64,000 nt of DNA from Nephromyces sp. MM_2019. Taxonomy: Eukaryota; Apicomplexa; Aconoidasida; Nephromycida. A program made the position numbers and the translations under genes. Below the pieces are notes generated by a model. The model saw only the letters and a list, made by a program, of their open reading frames with translations. It made no database searches and was not told the DNA's origin. Positions 15,832-29,520 of the stretch are shown piece by piece (position 1 is the stretch's first letter; every line of letters begins with the position of its first letter). The DNA lies in NCBI GenBank assembly GCA_015657535.1, contig JADHZB010000694.1:36022-100021 (forward strand), given 5' to 3'.

Positions 15832-17435
15832 TTAAAGATAACGAACTACTGCATAAAAAAATTCCACATTCTTACATGTTGCGTATACTATTTGCTTAGG
15901 CGCTAACAAACGTATGCTGTGGTGTGCAGTAGCTCTTTGTGTTCTAAACAGTTTCAAAGCTGAATTGAAAAGTGCTTCCCTGCTTCTACAACCTAAAGTA
16001 ACTTTGATGAAGAATAACTGCAAAAAAAATCTCTTATCTATGCATTATAAACTAACTCTATGTTTAACTTTTGACGCTTGAAAAACATGCATATGAATTT
16101 GGGTTCAGAAATTGGTCTTGGGTATTTTGCATTTAATTATTTGGCAATATAGACGTATGCTTTTAACATTAACTGTTGCTTCTTTTACTACCACAGCATT
16201 GCTATATTGGGGTAATAGTGGCCTATTTATGAAATCAGCGCTGAAGGGCAGCGTTGCGATACTAGAAAAGGCAGGTGCTCTCAGGAAAATTTCGCTTTAC
16301 TGATGACAAAGGCTTTCCTGCTGAAAACTAAGTAATTTCAATTTACCGCGTCTGAGATCGAAGCTTTCAGCAAAATATGCATGACCGACATGATTCGTAT
16401 TCATGCTTTATGAACTTCATGATGCTGCTGCCGTACAGGTCATCCATATCTTGAAGCCGAGGGATGATTCTAGTGCATAGAGGCAAATTACCACGCGAAT
16501 GGTGTAAAATAATTATGAATGCCTTAATAATAACTAGAGCACCCTCTTGCCGCTTAGCTTTGAAATAAAATTTAATCACATACTACTTGAATATATACTT
16601 TTTTCCTTATCATGTCTCAAAACACGTAATAGTTAGCTAAAATGCGTAAAGGCGAAGACACCGTCTTTGCCAACTTTATTTCCCAAAGCTGCGGATACTT
16701 TTCAACGAGATGATTTATAGCAAAAAAATAACCTCTTTGGGGCTATTGGCTAGGAATAAAGCTGTATCAAGACTTGAAAATAGAAAAAGAGGACTATAAA
16801 TGAAATCATTAATTTAATACCATGCAGACCTTGATTCAAAATGAGATATAGCATGTGTTTCCAAGCTCCATTATGCTGAATTGTGCTCGCCAAAATGGTT
16901 AACGACAGAATTCTGAATGCTACCGCAATGAAACGTGATTAAGATACACGAATGAGTAGTAGCTCAACTAAGATTGATGCTGGTTGGCATATATACCTTT
17001 ATTCCAAATGTTCAAGCCTGAATTTTTCTTGGTTGGCCTGCCAAATATGGCATCTAATACGTTAGCCACAATGGGATTTCGCTAGTTGCCGAAGAATCTG
17101 TTGAACGGCGGAAAAATTCTACATCTCTCCGCTATTTGCAAAAATACGCCTGGTGTACCTAGTGCTTCCACAGTAAAAATTCCATTCAAAAATCCTTTTG
17201 CAATGACTCCGCAGTAAAATTTAATCACAGCTTGAGCAATACACATCAGCATTGATAAAGGTGTTATTCTTGTGGGACAATATCCTAGAATATCGGGAGA
17301 ATTATCTTAGCTTTCACTTCTTACTGCTATGCCTAAAAAATACGTGCGAGAGCACTATGTAAAGCTACGAAAAAAAGTGTGACAACCCACGCGGCGCCCG
17401 TATCAATAATACAAAAAATGACAAACGCAAGAGTT
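15832..17435 (-). CDS. Unidentified helix-rich, hydrophobic protein (C-terminal part)
   Basis: Exons keeping phase: 17344-17435, 17148-17284, 16997-17081, 16821-16919, 16733-16761 (29 nt), 16626-16688, then ~16370-16552, an unresolved stretch at about 16220-16300, and a terminal exon 15832-16017 ending AVVRYL-stop. The protein has strongly hydrophobic stretches, one of nearly 30 residues in the exon at 17344 (VIFCIIDTGAAWVVTLFFVA) and another at 17148 (MLMCIAQAVIKF), then helix-rich segments such as ILSLTILASTIQH and ALVIIKAFIIIL. It could be a polytopic membrane protein or an alpha-solenoid. I do not recognise a family. A 66-nt intron (17082-17147) removes an in-frame TAG. More 5' exons are likely (a hydrophobic frame lies at about 17510-17640). 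The terminal exon also contains a strong donor (ACAT then gtaaga at 15875), discussed under findings. Confidence 0.55.
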
Positions 17436-18906
17436 CTCAGGTATCAGTGCTTCAAAGACATGCCTCCCAGACTTAGCTTAACACAGAAGTAATAATGTAT
17501 TTCTTAGCTCAAAGCTAGCGTAGAGACCAGTACACAATTCAACAATAAAGTGCGCCGGCGTAGGCAAGTTCTCAAGCCAGTAAAATATTTAGGAGCTCCT
17601 ATTATAGGTATTGGAGCAATCAAGGCAACACAGAGAGATTTGCGCTCTCTATGATGTCATTAATAAGGCGCTCAGTGGCTAGTAGCAATATCGCATAACG
17701 TGCAACGGTTAATGCGAGGGATCAATCCATATTTTTAAGAATCCGTATCAAAGGTGTCTCTTCAAAGCACAAAAATGACCTTAGAGATCTTATCGTGAGA
17801 CCTAGCCAGCAGCACTAGGCTTTTTAAGCTTCAAATCAAGATTAGTCCGTAATTAGGTCCTACTTCAGGCATTTAGAATGCCATTAGAGGTTTAATCAGC
17901 ATAACTAGACTGACGACGAACTCAAAAAATTTGGCATACCATTGCAATCGACCACCGCAGGCCATAAAACAACATCCCCTAAAGAGATAAATACCAATAA
18001 AAATCTCAAGTATGCAACGGATAATGAGCTCAGTATATATGAATGCATGTCAATCACCAGGGTATATCACTGCAGCAGAAAAAATTTAAAGCAGGATTCG
18101 CCGTGAGAGGTAGCGTGACCCATAATTTAGGTAACCAAATAAAAAAAAATTCGTGTTTTTTGACAGGCAAGCATTTTGGCATTGAGGAAAGCTGAAGTTT
18201 ACAATTACATATCTAGAATTTCAGAAATATCACTGTACCGCAATACGGGTAGTAAGGGAAGGACATAGTAAAAGTTAAAAAAACAGAACTACGGGTGATA
18301 GAATATTCATAGTTAAAAAAAACAGGGGGTGTGTGCGTGGGTGAGAAGCTTCTACCCATTTTTATGTAAGACGCATCAATTGAGCAATGCTTAGTAGAAA
18401 ACCACCTGGAGGTACACAGTTTTACAAAAAGTATTAGTATACCCAACATCGGCCCTGAATGGTCATTTAAGCCCAAAGGAAGAGAGTATCAAACAGTTCA
18501 TTTTTTACCTACAAATGATACAAGGCTAAGAAAGTGAATGGATACACTAAGGATAAAGTATTCCATAGAAAATAGTATAGCAACGGGCTTATATATATCA
18601 TTGACCTCTAGAACGCAGCAACTTCTATCCAATTGTTCTACAATCAGAAAAAACAGATCATGTAAGCATTACAGACGAATGCTTCAAAACATTGGAGTCT
18701 CAGATTCTAGCGCTTAAATGATTCTCACAAGTAGGACATATAATTTAAACCAATAAACTCAGACCAGAAGTTCGCAGCGATAGCCTTTTTAGCAGTAAAA
18801 TCATGAAAACTTCCTCGCAGAAAGCCTCTCATCAAGAAAGATATGCCCTATCAGCCCGCATGGGCAAGGCGGCAAGCAAACTTATAACAACAAAGAAAAA
18901 AACAGT
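17436..18906. other. Upstream part of unknown gene / intergenic
   Basis: About 17510-17660 holds minus-strand frames with hydrophobic residues (CVALIAPIPIIGAP-like) that may be further 5' exons of the gene ending at 15832, but I could not phase them. From about 17700 to 18906 I see no supported feature; this would hold the 5' region of that gene and the 3' flank of SF3A3. Confidence 0.3.
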
Positions 18907-21900
18907 TCATAGGAGGCCCTGTCGTCGAAGATCTTCATACGCTCTCGCACTCATAACATTTCCTTGAGAATCTTCACACTCAACCTCTTGCTCGTTAATA
19001 AATGACTGAATAATAAGACAGTATCAAAAGGAATACAAAGAGTCCAGAAATCACAACGGTCATCACTCGTGCCATAAAAGCCAAAAAAATTATAACCACG
19101 CCGCCTTCTGAAGGCCACAAGGTATAAAACCATGAGACACAGATACTACCGCTGAAAAATACTTCAGAACAAAAATATAACTCTGAGAATAATGTCTTTT
19201 TCCTTAAAAAATAAAAAGAGAAAATTTCGACTGAGCTACAATTATCGTAGCTGTAACACATTATTCAAAGTACTAAGAAATAGAAAAAATAACTCATGTC
19301 TGCAGTCAAGCATGATGAAACGAAAAAACAAAATGAAAAATCTCAAAAAAAAAGTCATTGCAATTCCTCGCTAGAAAACTCTAAATGACAATATACTAGA
19401 CACACACACACGCCACACACAGTCATCAAACAAGGAGCGAATAAAGATCTTTAAAATTATAGGCACGAATCACCGTAAACATTCGGTTTGGACAAAGGCT
19501 AAAAGAAAAATATTGACCGTGTAAGGTGACATATAAAAAACATACAAAGATGGCGCTGCGTTCATACAAAATCCACAAGGATAATCAATTCACTAACTCT
19601 GTAATCCGCCTGTTTTTTCAGCTTCTCGTATAACGTAATAGCATCTTCAATCTTTGTGATTTCCTGTAAAAAAAACATACTTCATAGTGGAAAGCCTGAT
19701 TCATGACTTCAAAAATTAATAAAGCAGAAATTCAAGCACAAAACACCTTGCGAACTGAGTCTTACAGACATTTTTCACTAGAGTGTCTGAAAATTAGCAA
19801 TACCTACATTAACAAAAATATTAGTCTCACTATAATAAATGTGCTTCTTACAAACAGCTTATCTATATGAATTTCCATATTCTTATCAAATTTATCAAAC
19901 ATTATTCTTGACGAATACATTGAAGAATTTCCATACATTTTAGCTTCTGAGATATAAGAAGATTGAACCTCCACTTTACACCCAAACTAAAAGCCAAAAA
20001 TCAATTTGTTAAACACAAAACAAACATCACTGGTATTAACAGAAGAAGACTACTACTCATGATAGGCTTCTCATCATATTCATAACATAAATATCTCTAG
20101 CACGCGGCGATAATTAGCTAAGAAATGCTTATATACTGTGTGTAAAAGAATGTTCACTTAAAATTCATATTACTTACAAGCAGCCTAGCACACGTGCTAT
20201 AAGGAGGATAGGGATCGAAAAAAAATAAAGGCTACAAGAAGTTCTATGGGGAGAAGGGAAACTTTTCAGGTACTTACAAATCCTGAAAAACACACGAGTT
20301 TACTCACGACTTAATTCTGCCAAGAGAGTAAAGAACAAGCGATACAATTCGGAATCATATTCATACTATTCAGGTTCACAAAATTATGTTATGTAAGAAT
20401 CAGGAAGAAGCTATGAATAATGAATTGTGAAACTTACATAAAATGTCAGCTGGAAAATAGTGCACGCACACACATACATGCTGGTGCACAAGCAGATGTT
20501 AGTGGGAAAACACAAATTCACATGCTGGTGCACACGCACATGCTAGTGCACACACGCACACACAGGTGCTAGTGCACGCACACACACGTTTTGATGCATA
20601 CAGACACATACTGGTGCACAAACAAATCTTGAAAAGTTACCTTAAAATGAACGGTGTTTGGGATTTTCAGGCACCTCATACCAAACGCATGTCGCCATTC
20701 TTGAAAATGCCTCTCAAATGCCCTACGTCCCCAATAGGAGTAGTTCCCACATATTTCGCATTTGTACTCAATACCTAAGCCGTGGAGCTTATATAACCAG
20801 TAAGGGATTGGTTTTCCGTCCCATCCTATGGTTAAATATACAAAAGAAGAAATTTATGAATCGACAGCGAAAGAATAAGGCCGAAAAAGCTGCTCAATAG
20901 ATTATATAAGAAGCAGCTCGCTAGACTATATAAAGCAGCTAAATAATATAAAAAGCAGCGAGCCTCAAAGGCAAAAATTGCTAAATAATCTATACATTTT
21001 CGCGTATATAAGATACATATAAAATAGCGGGAAACACCAAAAAAAGGACGGAAATTCTCATATTTAGGGCTAAAACGTAGAAAAAGTAAACTGGCAAACA
21101 GTAACTAGCTTAGTAGAATCTAAAGTGACAAGATACAAAAAATCCTTTGCAAACACACAGAAAGCTCGCGGTCAAGGCAACGCAATTTTTATTCCTTAAA
21201 ATATACTACCTCATTAAGATAGTAAATAAAACAAATAGGATAATAGCTGTCTTAAAAAAACCTCCTTCTACCAAGTCTCTAATAGAAACATCAACACTAC
21301 TTAAAACAAAAATATTCTGGTTTCTCATAGAAATTTGTAGCAAGAGAAGCTGCTAAAACATATTTTAATGAAATATAAAAGCCTGAGATGCAGATAGCCG
21401 ACTTTTCGCACCCGGATACGCAAGAGCATAGTAAAAAGCTTTTACAAATCTTGAAAAGCAAGTAAAAAGCGAAGCTGAAGATGATGTAAGACAACGCATG
21501 ACTTGCACTGTATATAGAGAGTTTTCAGGGGGATATATGTAACATCTCCGCAGCTTAATATATTAAACACGCTAAACTATAAACGTAAAAAAATTTTCCA
21601 GTATAAAAACTAAAAATTACTGCATCCTACAGAGATTTCATAACACTATCATACTGAAAAAAAAGGCGTAAAACTGAAGAAGCAGCAGAAAAAAGTATCA
21701 TCGATTTTTATTGAGGCAAATTACGCATATAAAAAATATTGGTTTCAAGTCTTGTGAGAAGAAGCAATCCTCCTCTTCCTCTAAACACAGATGAATATCT
21801 CATGTTTTACCATATCTTCACAAATAAAAATGATTGAAATGTGATAGCACAAAAGTTCGAAAGCAATACCAAGGGGGAGATTCAATGGGTTGTAAATAGG

Positions 21901-24900
21901 CTTCTCATCTTCATCTGAGCCGTCACTATTAGCTTCGTTATCAAATTCTGCAGGATCGATCTCCGCTGCAGAAAAAGTGAAGATGTCAAGCGTTTGATAC
22001 ATATGCTAGAAGTAATCGCTCAGCTTGCAGTTTAAATACTTGAAGCAACCCCCTTTAAACTAATATTAATCATAACACCTAAAAGCAATGAAAAGATATT
22101 TCTCGCGAATTCACTGTAAATTTTGCTGCAAGGAATATGGACAAAATTCAATTTCCCTCTTCCTACTTTTTGAGCAAAAATTGCAAATTAATTTCAAAGA
22201 GTGATGTACCAGCTGATTAGATATATACCATGATAAAAAGAGTGAATGAAGAGTTCTACCAGTTGAAATGCAAAAAATTCTTGAGGCTACTCAAAAGAAG
22301 CTTCCTTATAATATAACTGAAGGGTAAGATAGGGAGAAAAAAAACCATAACCAGGAGACAAAATATTGCGTAATAAAGCAAAGAAAATGAAACTCTCCAA
22401 ATTCTTCAAAGATTCCTACCTCCAGAATCATCCTCATCTTCAAGTAGCTCACGTGAAGATTTCGATTGCTTCTTCTGAAGTTCGTCAATTGTTTTCTGCG
22501 CGAAATAAGAGACTTTCAATGAATGAAAATTACAAATAACCGCCTTAAAATTAAAAGAAAGAAAAATTTCCGTATAAATTCACGCCCATTGCAAATTTTC
22601 TACCGCCAAACAACAAAAAATGTGAATTTTTTCACCGCAAAAGTATCAAAAGCAGCAATTTTAGGAAGTTTATACAAAAAAACGGTTTTAAAGGTTTAAA
22701 TACCAACGAAGCTGAGAAGCTTAATCACAATCTCACAAAATTTCGCACACAATAGGAGGTTTAGCACTTTCTAAAACAGGTGAAATCCCTCCTGAAGGGT
22801 ACTACTACGGTTAATATCAATCATAGCATATACCAAATTTACAGCAAAATCACCAAGAAAAAGCTGGAAATCAACATTATCCCATGAAGATAAACAAGGC
22901 TGCCAAGATGCATGAATTCACCAACCAATTTGAAAACCTGCATGTCATATCTTGCGCGTGTGTGTATGTGTGTGCAGGAGGAGTGTTTTACATATGCAAT
23001 TATAAAAATTCCATGCATACTAGACAAGCCCATAAAAGTATCACAAAGCGTAAGAAATTTCCCCATATGAAACATATGTTTTTACATCAATCACAAGAGC
23101 TAGGGGAAGCTTTCAGAATTCATATCAACAAGTATACACACGCGAAGTTTAATTAAACACACTATAAAGGAAGCAAGCTTTCTCAAATGTTAATTGCTCA
23201 ACTCAGCAATTCATCCAACCTCAAAGAAGGAAAAAAACAAGCAGAAAAAGCGGCATCGGTCCTAATGTGGAATAAATTGATTAAGCAGTTTGTGTGTATA
23301 TCGTGTGTGAAGTATAAGGAAAGCTACACAAACCGCAATAGTCTCTCCTAAGAACTCCTTGTATCGCTGAATCAAGCATTCATGGTAAGCTAGCTTCTCA
23401 TCCAACTGGCGGCTCGCCTGTAGTAGCTTTTCCTGGTTATCCAGTCCATTCAATACCACCTTATTAAGCAGTTTCTTGAAGTTTTTTCCCTGAAAATTTT
23501 TGCACATATAAGAGCAGAAGTAATATGAAGAATCGAAGTGTAAAAACAGCGATAAATAATACACATGAAGCAACCCAAATAGCAAGCATACAATCAACAG
23601 CAAATTCCGTTTAAAAAGAGCTTCATTTCGTATGCAAAACAGCAAACGAAACTCTCAAAAAATTGTATGAAAAGATCCAGAATTTTCCACAACTAAGGGG
23701 AGCAGTATAATGTACTGCAAGTAGCCCCTTCTGCTAATCTGTGTGTGCACTCAAACTGCATAAGTTACTACTTTATAGGAAGCATATAACGTGTGTACCT
23801 GCAACTAATAAACTTAGGACGGCCATAACTATGCACACTAGTACTGAAAAAAAGGATGAATCAATTGCACACAAGGCATAGAAAATACTCGTAAAAATTA
23901 CAGAGTAAGCTGAAGGCTTTATAAAAATACTAAAAGAATCAGGGTGAACTGACACACGTGAGAAGAATTTTAACATTAAAACGATACGAAATTTCGAGCA
24001 TCATCATTTCTAGCAATATCATACTAAAATTGATGCTCAAGAAAGCTGCTCATAAAGAGCTAATACTGAAGCAAGCAGCAAAGCTTTAAGCGAAAAGTAA
24101 AGCTATAAGATATGAGGGCTAAAAAAAATCTCTTTGCAGCATTTCAAAAAAATATATACTTCGAATGCATAGTGAAGTCTCAACGCTGCATAGCTTCGTA
24201 TTAATGAATGCAGTAGCCACAGACTACTATCAAAGAGGAAATATCTTATTAGCACCCAATAGAAATTCCTTTAAAATCATAAAAAACTCAAACACACACA
24301 CACATACACAAATTACAGATTCTAAGATTTCACACCGATTTGTGAGAATTCAAAGCTCCAACAGATGTGAAAAGCTTGTCGTCAGGAGCACAATAGAGAG
24401 GCATTCGACAGGTTTGAGTCTCCCAGCCTAACAAATCCTTGGATTCCCACTTTTCTCGAAAAAAATCATCAAACTGCTGCTTAATCTGGGGCACATTTTA
24501 AGCACTCAATGCGCTAATTTAACGACATACCCACATATAATATCACTCCTTTTCATGGAGTCTACTGCCACTGCCATGCAATGAGAGTGAGAAGGAGTAT
24601 GCGATAACAACAAAAACATGTTATAACATAACCAAGTCCACCAATATACAGGCAAGCCAAAATCTCTATGATAAGAGGGACATACACGGCAGCTGCCACT
24701 GAACAAAAAACATTTCCTCTAAATTAAATAGCAATTTATGCTCAACCCTAAACCTTAAACCTGAAACTCATAGATAAGCATTTTCACAGATGAAAAGATT
24801 AATTTCCATACGTGATTTTTTCTAAGAATGCAAAAATTTCGCGATCATATACTGGAGAGATAACGTGTGTGAACTCAAATAATCTTATAGAATGCTCATT

Positions 24901-27900
24901 AATTTCAGCTAAAATTACAATAAATTTGCCAAAAAAGTCGCAGTGTTTTGTGCTCATCTAATTTCAAAGTGGCTGGCTGCAACTAAGATAATGAGATGAG
25001 GTAGTTTCCCATGAATAGCCCAAAGGAATATTCCAGCAAAAAATTTATGCATCCAAAAATTGCAAGTCCAACATAATAGCATGCAAAGTTGCGTGCATTT
25101 TGAGCTGGCATGAGGGAGAGACGCATATATATAATAGGTGCAGAAAAAATAACACCTTTGCATGATTCGCCAACGGATTCTGCTTCTCAAAAAAAATCCC
25201 TAAATAAGCAGAGAGATCTTCAAGATATTTCAGATAATCTTCCTCCTTGTACTTGCAAAAGCGGGGTATCTCATGGAACCTGCAAAAAACCCCAGCACCA
25301 GAGATAGTTAGGAAAGGTAGTCAAAAAAAGATATTGCGGAATAAAATGTATAAAACAAGAAGAGGGAAGATTTTTCATCACGTAGGAAGATATCCTCAAG
25401 AGCATTCAATAACAAAGTAGTTTAATTATCTTCGTCCAACAGAGAAACAGACAAAAATTTCAATGGTTTTATAAAATATACAGAAAAACACCTAATTTGA
25501 TACTCTAAAAACAGATTTACACAACTCTTCAAGCACCTCTAACTCAGCTATAAAAACAAGGAAACAACTCAAAATTGTGTGGGTAGGAGATGCCGTGTGT
25601 GTGAGTCGAAATCGTGTGTGACCCATACAAATAATACATATATATACCATTTAAATAGAAAAACTCAAGAAAACTCCAAACCACTTCAAAAGTTGAGGAA
25701 TACCTGTCGAAAGTACGCAAAAAAGTGATGTAATCGATCTCTGAATAAGGCTCCATCTTTGGTAGAGATTCCTGCAATGACTTGCCTTCAGAATCAAAAC
25801 TTTTCTTCTTCAAACGGGATAACTGAGAAGCATCAATCGCATTATCAATTTCAAAATTTTCATTTTTCAAGGTTTCCAGTGTGTGTGAGATGCTTGAATT
25901 TCGCAGGCAAAATCAAAGATGGATTAGATACATAATACGAATCACTACAATAATTGTTATCGCGCGATTCCTAATAAAGCAAAAGTATTACTTCACTATA
26001 TTCAAAAGTTTTAATGCTAAATAATGTGAAATGCTCTCCTCCAGCAGCGAAATTTAAACTGTAAAAAATCTGATAAAACTCTATTGAAGAATCAAGTTAA
26101 AAGCACAAAAATTCTAGTATTTGGCCTCAAAACAAGGATAAAAGTTCTATCATCCAGAGGTTTCTGCAGGAGAAGGATATATCGACTGAAGGGGCTATAT
26201 AAATTTAATGCATTCACAGGTATTCAGTTAAATTCCACTCAAATTCAATAATAAGATGGGAAAAAATGAAAGGAAACGTTAAAAAAAGCTGATCATCACG
26301 GATATATCAAAAATCTTCATTAAAGTGGTTTAACCAGAATCTCCTAGATCATTTCACACATAAAAAAACTGGCCAAAATTAGCAAAAGTAGTAATCTTGC
26401 TTACAGAGGCATAGACCCACAAAGCAAGTAGCATAAGACCTCTAGACGGTATAATTAGAGAGAAATACCTACAAGCTACTGGCGTAAAAAAACTCCTTCG
26501 ATATAAAAAACGTAAACCAGTTTTTAGCAAACAAATTTGATGAATAAATCCAACAAATTAAAGGGATGATTAGAGTATTTTACACCATAAAAGAATTCTA
26601 ATCTAGTTATAAAAGGCACATACACAAGCAAGCAATGTGGACTATATCCACAGCAGAAACCTTCATATTTTTCCATAAACTAAGAAAACATACAAACATT
26701 AAAAAAAATCCCAATTTTCAGCGTAATAACATTAATGTTTTGAAAATTAGAGAAAAAATTTAGTATACAGGTATCTTCACACACACCAGCTTCTTGAGAA
26801 AGATCAAACCTCAGGAACCAAGTAAAAAAATAAGAGTTTTTCATCCATAAAAGGAAGATCAAAATTTTTTCACCACAGCAATACAAGGCAACCTCCAGAG
26901 TTTACTCGCCAAGCTATCCTGTCTACACACTAGATTTTGTAGCAATCATCATTCTTAATTTCATAGACTGGGATAGTGCGTGAGCTACCAGTAATATGGC
27001 AGCATATTCTTCATGCTATGCAGATGTAGAACAGTAAAACTACTTTCTAGAGAAGCTTGTTTGAGTGCACTAACACAGGAATTTTTCTTAGCATTGTAGT
27101 TTTACCTCGGCAGCACGATGCTCATTCAATTTGTATGACTGTAGCTTATTTAGGTTGATGTAGCGATTGTAGAAACTGTTCAAATCAATTAGAGAACCCA
27201 ATTTCTCGCTAGGGGCGAATCCAGTACCATCTTCAACTGCCTATAAAAAAGAGTGCATTATTCTCACTGTTCAGCATTCATTCACACACACAAGAAATTC
27301 ACCTGATGCAGGAGACAGAAACTGCTTTCTTAAGCAATTGAAACCAAAAATTAAATCACACGCACCTCATGCTAAAAATTAGGGTGAGAATGATACATTG
27401 CTCTTACACGTAGCTTGAAGTCGAAACAGTGTTGAAAGGCATATTATTATCCGTAGAAACAGCAAAAAAACACACTTTTGTTATTAGTTTTACGTAGCAC
27501 ACAATTCTCACCCTGTGAGGCTATGAACAAGAGGAGGGAAAAATGAAAATCATTTTGAGAAAGAGGGGACGAAGGCCCTCAATTCTATAGGAAAATACGC
27601 TCAAAAAATAGCTCTTTGAGATTCATACAAAGAAAAACATACAAATTCAAGAAACTTGTATATTGTACTACCTAAACGGGGAAAATGAACTAGAAAGCCT
27701 ATTAAATGCAAGCGAAGAAAAGGCATAACTGTAGGCAATTACTGCACACACAGCAGAAGGAAAAAAGTAAAAAAAACTCAAAGCAGATAAAGTATAATAA
27801 CTACTAGAAGCTTACCAGCAAAGCTTCATCCGCAATAGTCTGCGGATCTTTAAGCTCTACGATGGCATTTAAGTTCTCAAACTTCCTGTAGTAATCCTTC

Positions 27901-29015
27901 ACACCTTTGATCCTATCATAGAAATTAGTCCAGACATCATGAGAACGCGAAGAGCCTCCGCTGGAATTTTGGCCTGAAGAATTCATCACAGTTAAGAGTA
28001 TATAACGTAATGCTATATAAAACGAATTTCGTGATATAAAATCCTGGTAATGGCTTTTAGTTTTACTAAAAATAAAACTAGTTCCAAGTATGCGTTTTCA
28101 AAAGCCTCTAGTTTGCACCCCCCACTTCAGACACCCAACTATGCTTCATAGCGTATAGTCTCAGACCTCATAAAAAAGATCGCCAAAATTCTAGTTTAAG
28201 CAGCGAGCTGTAAGCATAATTTATATCCAGTAGTTCACTTAGTAAGCCAAGTATAACTACCATGTTAAGCGACGGTAAATTTGTAAGGGCTCACTTCATA
28301 TGTATGAAAATAAACTCTCACACACAATAACAGAAGAGCCAGTTCTGTAATTTAGCCTTATTTCAGATATACGAAAAATAAACTGGCACATGCAATAAAA
28401 AGAGCTACTCCAAAATCCTTACGTTAAGAACAAATTCCTACTGCACTCAGTAACGATAAGCAGTAGTATAACGGAAAGAACATCAAAATTTTATATCGTC
28501 GCTATTTTTAGCATGAAATTCTTCCAAAGAATGACCCAAAATCTTAAATAGTAAACCTCAATCAAAGCAGTTCAGCTACCCAACACACCAGAGTTTTATA
28601 AATCTCATCTAATTGGGCATAATCTGATTGAAGAAAATAGCTCCTTAAAAAACATAGGAGCCAAACACTAAAGCAAAGAAAATAAGCACACACAACGGAG
28701 CTGGCTACAAAAACTAAGGCTGCCCAACCCAAATCTATGCGAATTGAAAGATACCGATTAAAACACTTTGTAATATGGCTTACCTCCCAGCATGTGTATC
28801 TCATCACTTTTCAAGCCATCTTCATCGCGATATATATCAAGTACAAGCTTGCATTTATCCTGCACCTCATTAAGAATAGATTTGATTGCATTCTCATAGA
28901 GAATACGATGTTTTTGCTTCTTATCACTCTCAGCCAGAAGCTTAACTACGGATTTTTCAAGAATTTCTACGTCTTCTTGCTCGGCACGGAGCTGCTCAAG
29001 TATGCTTGCAGACAT
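18907..29015 (-). CDS. SF3A3: Splicing factor 3A subunit 3 (SF3a60/Prp9)
   Basis: Twelve exons: 28784-29015, 27816-27973, 27106-27240, 25704-~25892, 25156-25279, 24336-24485, 23334-23489, 22420-22495, 21870-21965, 20641-20825, 19598-19663, 18907-19005 (TGA); about 555 residues, near the usual length. It begins [13 protein letters not shown], has [23 protein letters not shown] and [11 protein letters not shown] of the N-terminal half, the acidic stretch leading to [20 protein letters not shown], and the matrin-type C2H2 zinc finger [24 protein letters not shown]. It ends [11 protein letters not shown], as SF3A3 proteins do. It is a subunit of the U2 snRNP SF3a complex, needed for prespliceosome assembly in the nucleus. 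An upstream finger-like segment ([10 protein letters not shown]...HKSGKNF) is degenerate. The junction between exons 3 and 4 does not keep phase as drawn, so a mini-exon or a different site exists there. Introns run from about 420 to 1210 nt. Confidence 0.95.
20463..20625. repeat. Imperfect CA-rich repeat in an SF3A3 intron
   Basis: Repeated blocks of the form CATGCTGGTGCACACGCACA with many (CA)n runs, diverged between copies. It lies in the intron between the exons at 20641 and 19663, just inside the donor end of that intron on the minus strand. Confidence 0.7.
20885..20965. repeat. Imperfect ~24-bp repeat with TATATAA-GCAGC units
   Basis: Three diverged copies of a unit containing (T)ATATAA(A/G)AAGCAGC with flanking GCTGC. 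They are in the SF3A3 intron between the exons at 21870 and 20825, about 60-140 bases upstream of the acceptor of the zinc-finger exon. Confidence 0.55.
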
Positions 29016-29304
29016 CTTGAAGCCTCGATGCCAATATTTTATAATCTGTATTCAAAAAGGGTGTAACTCGCAAGCACTAGTATTTATTGCGAACTATAAA
29101 TGGAAATTCAGAGCATTTGTGGAGATTAAAATAAGAAATTCATGCTCCCAAACGGAAAAAATAAATGAAGGGCTTTTTTTTATTACAAAAATTTTATTGA
29201 TAATACGAGGCAGATGAATAGACACTAAAAATTGAAGTAAGTCGAATCAAATCAGTGACATTGCAGAGACATGAATAAAAAGAATGTTAGATAATAACAA
29301 AAAA

Positions 29305-29520
29305 AGGTAGGGAAAACACACAAAAAAAAGGCAGACAACACACAATAAGAAAAAGTCAGACGTAAAACACTAAAAAAAGGAAGAGATAACACACTAAAAA
29401 AAGCCAGAGAAAACACACAGAAAAAGGCCAGAGATAACACACAAAAAAAGGCAGAGATAACACACAATAAAAAAAAGCCAAAGATAACACATAATAAGAA
29501 AACATCAGAGATAATATACC
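29305..29520. repeat. Imperfect ~24-bp tandem repeat (AACACACAAAAAAAGGCAGAG)
   Basis: About eight diverged copies of a unit like GATAACACACAAAAAAAGGCA with lengths from 22 to 27 bases. The strand bias is strong (purine/A-rich on plus). On the minus strand it translates to a Phe/Cys/Leu-rich run that is almost certainly spurious. Confidence 0.75.

Noticed and set aside
15876..15902. A 27-nt intron in the last exon of the gene ending at 15832
   Set aside because: The stretch is open in the same frame and a 27-nt intron would be far shorter than any other here; reading through is simpler.
17041..17150. In-frame TAG in the minus-strand gene, suggesting stop-codon reassignment or a pseudogene
   Set aside because: A 66-nt intron (17082-17147, gtattt...aactag) removes the stop and keeps phase on both sides. 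Other genes here end normally at TGA or TAA.
29252..29467. Phe/Cys/Leu-rich minus-strand frame as a membrane protein
   Set aside because: It is the translation of a simple ~24-bp tandem repeat.
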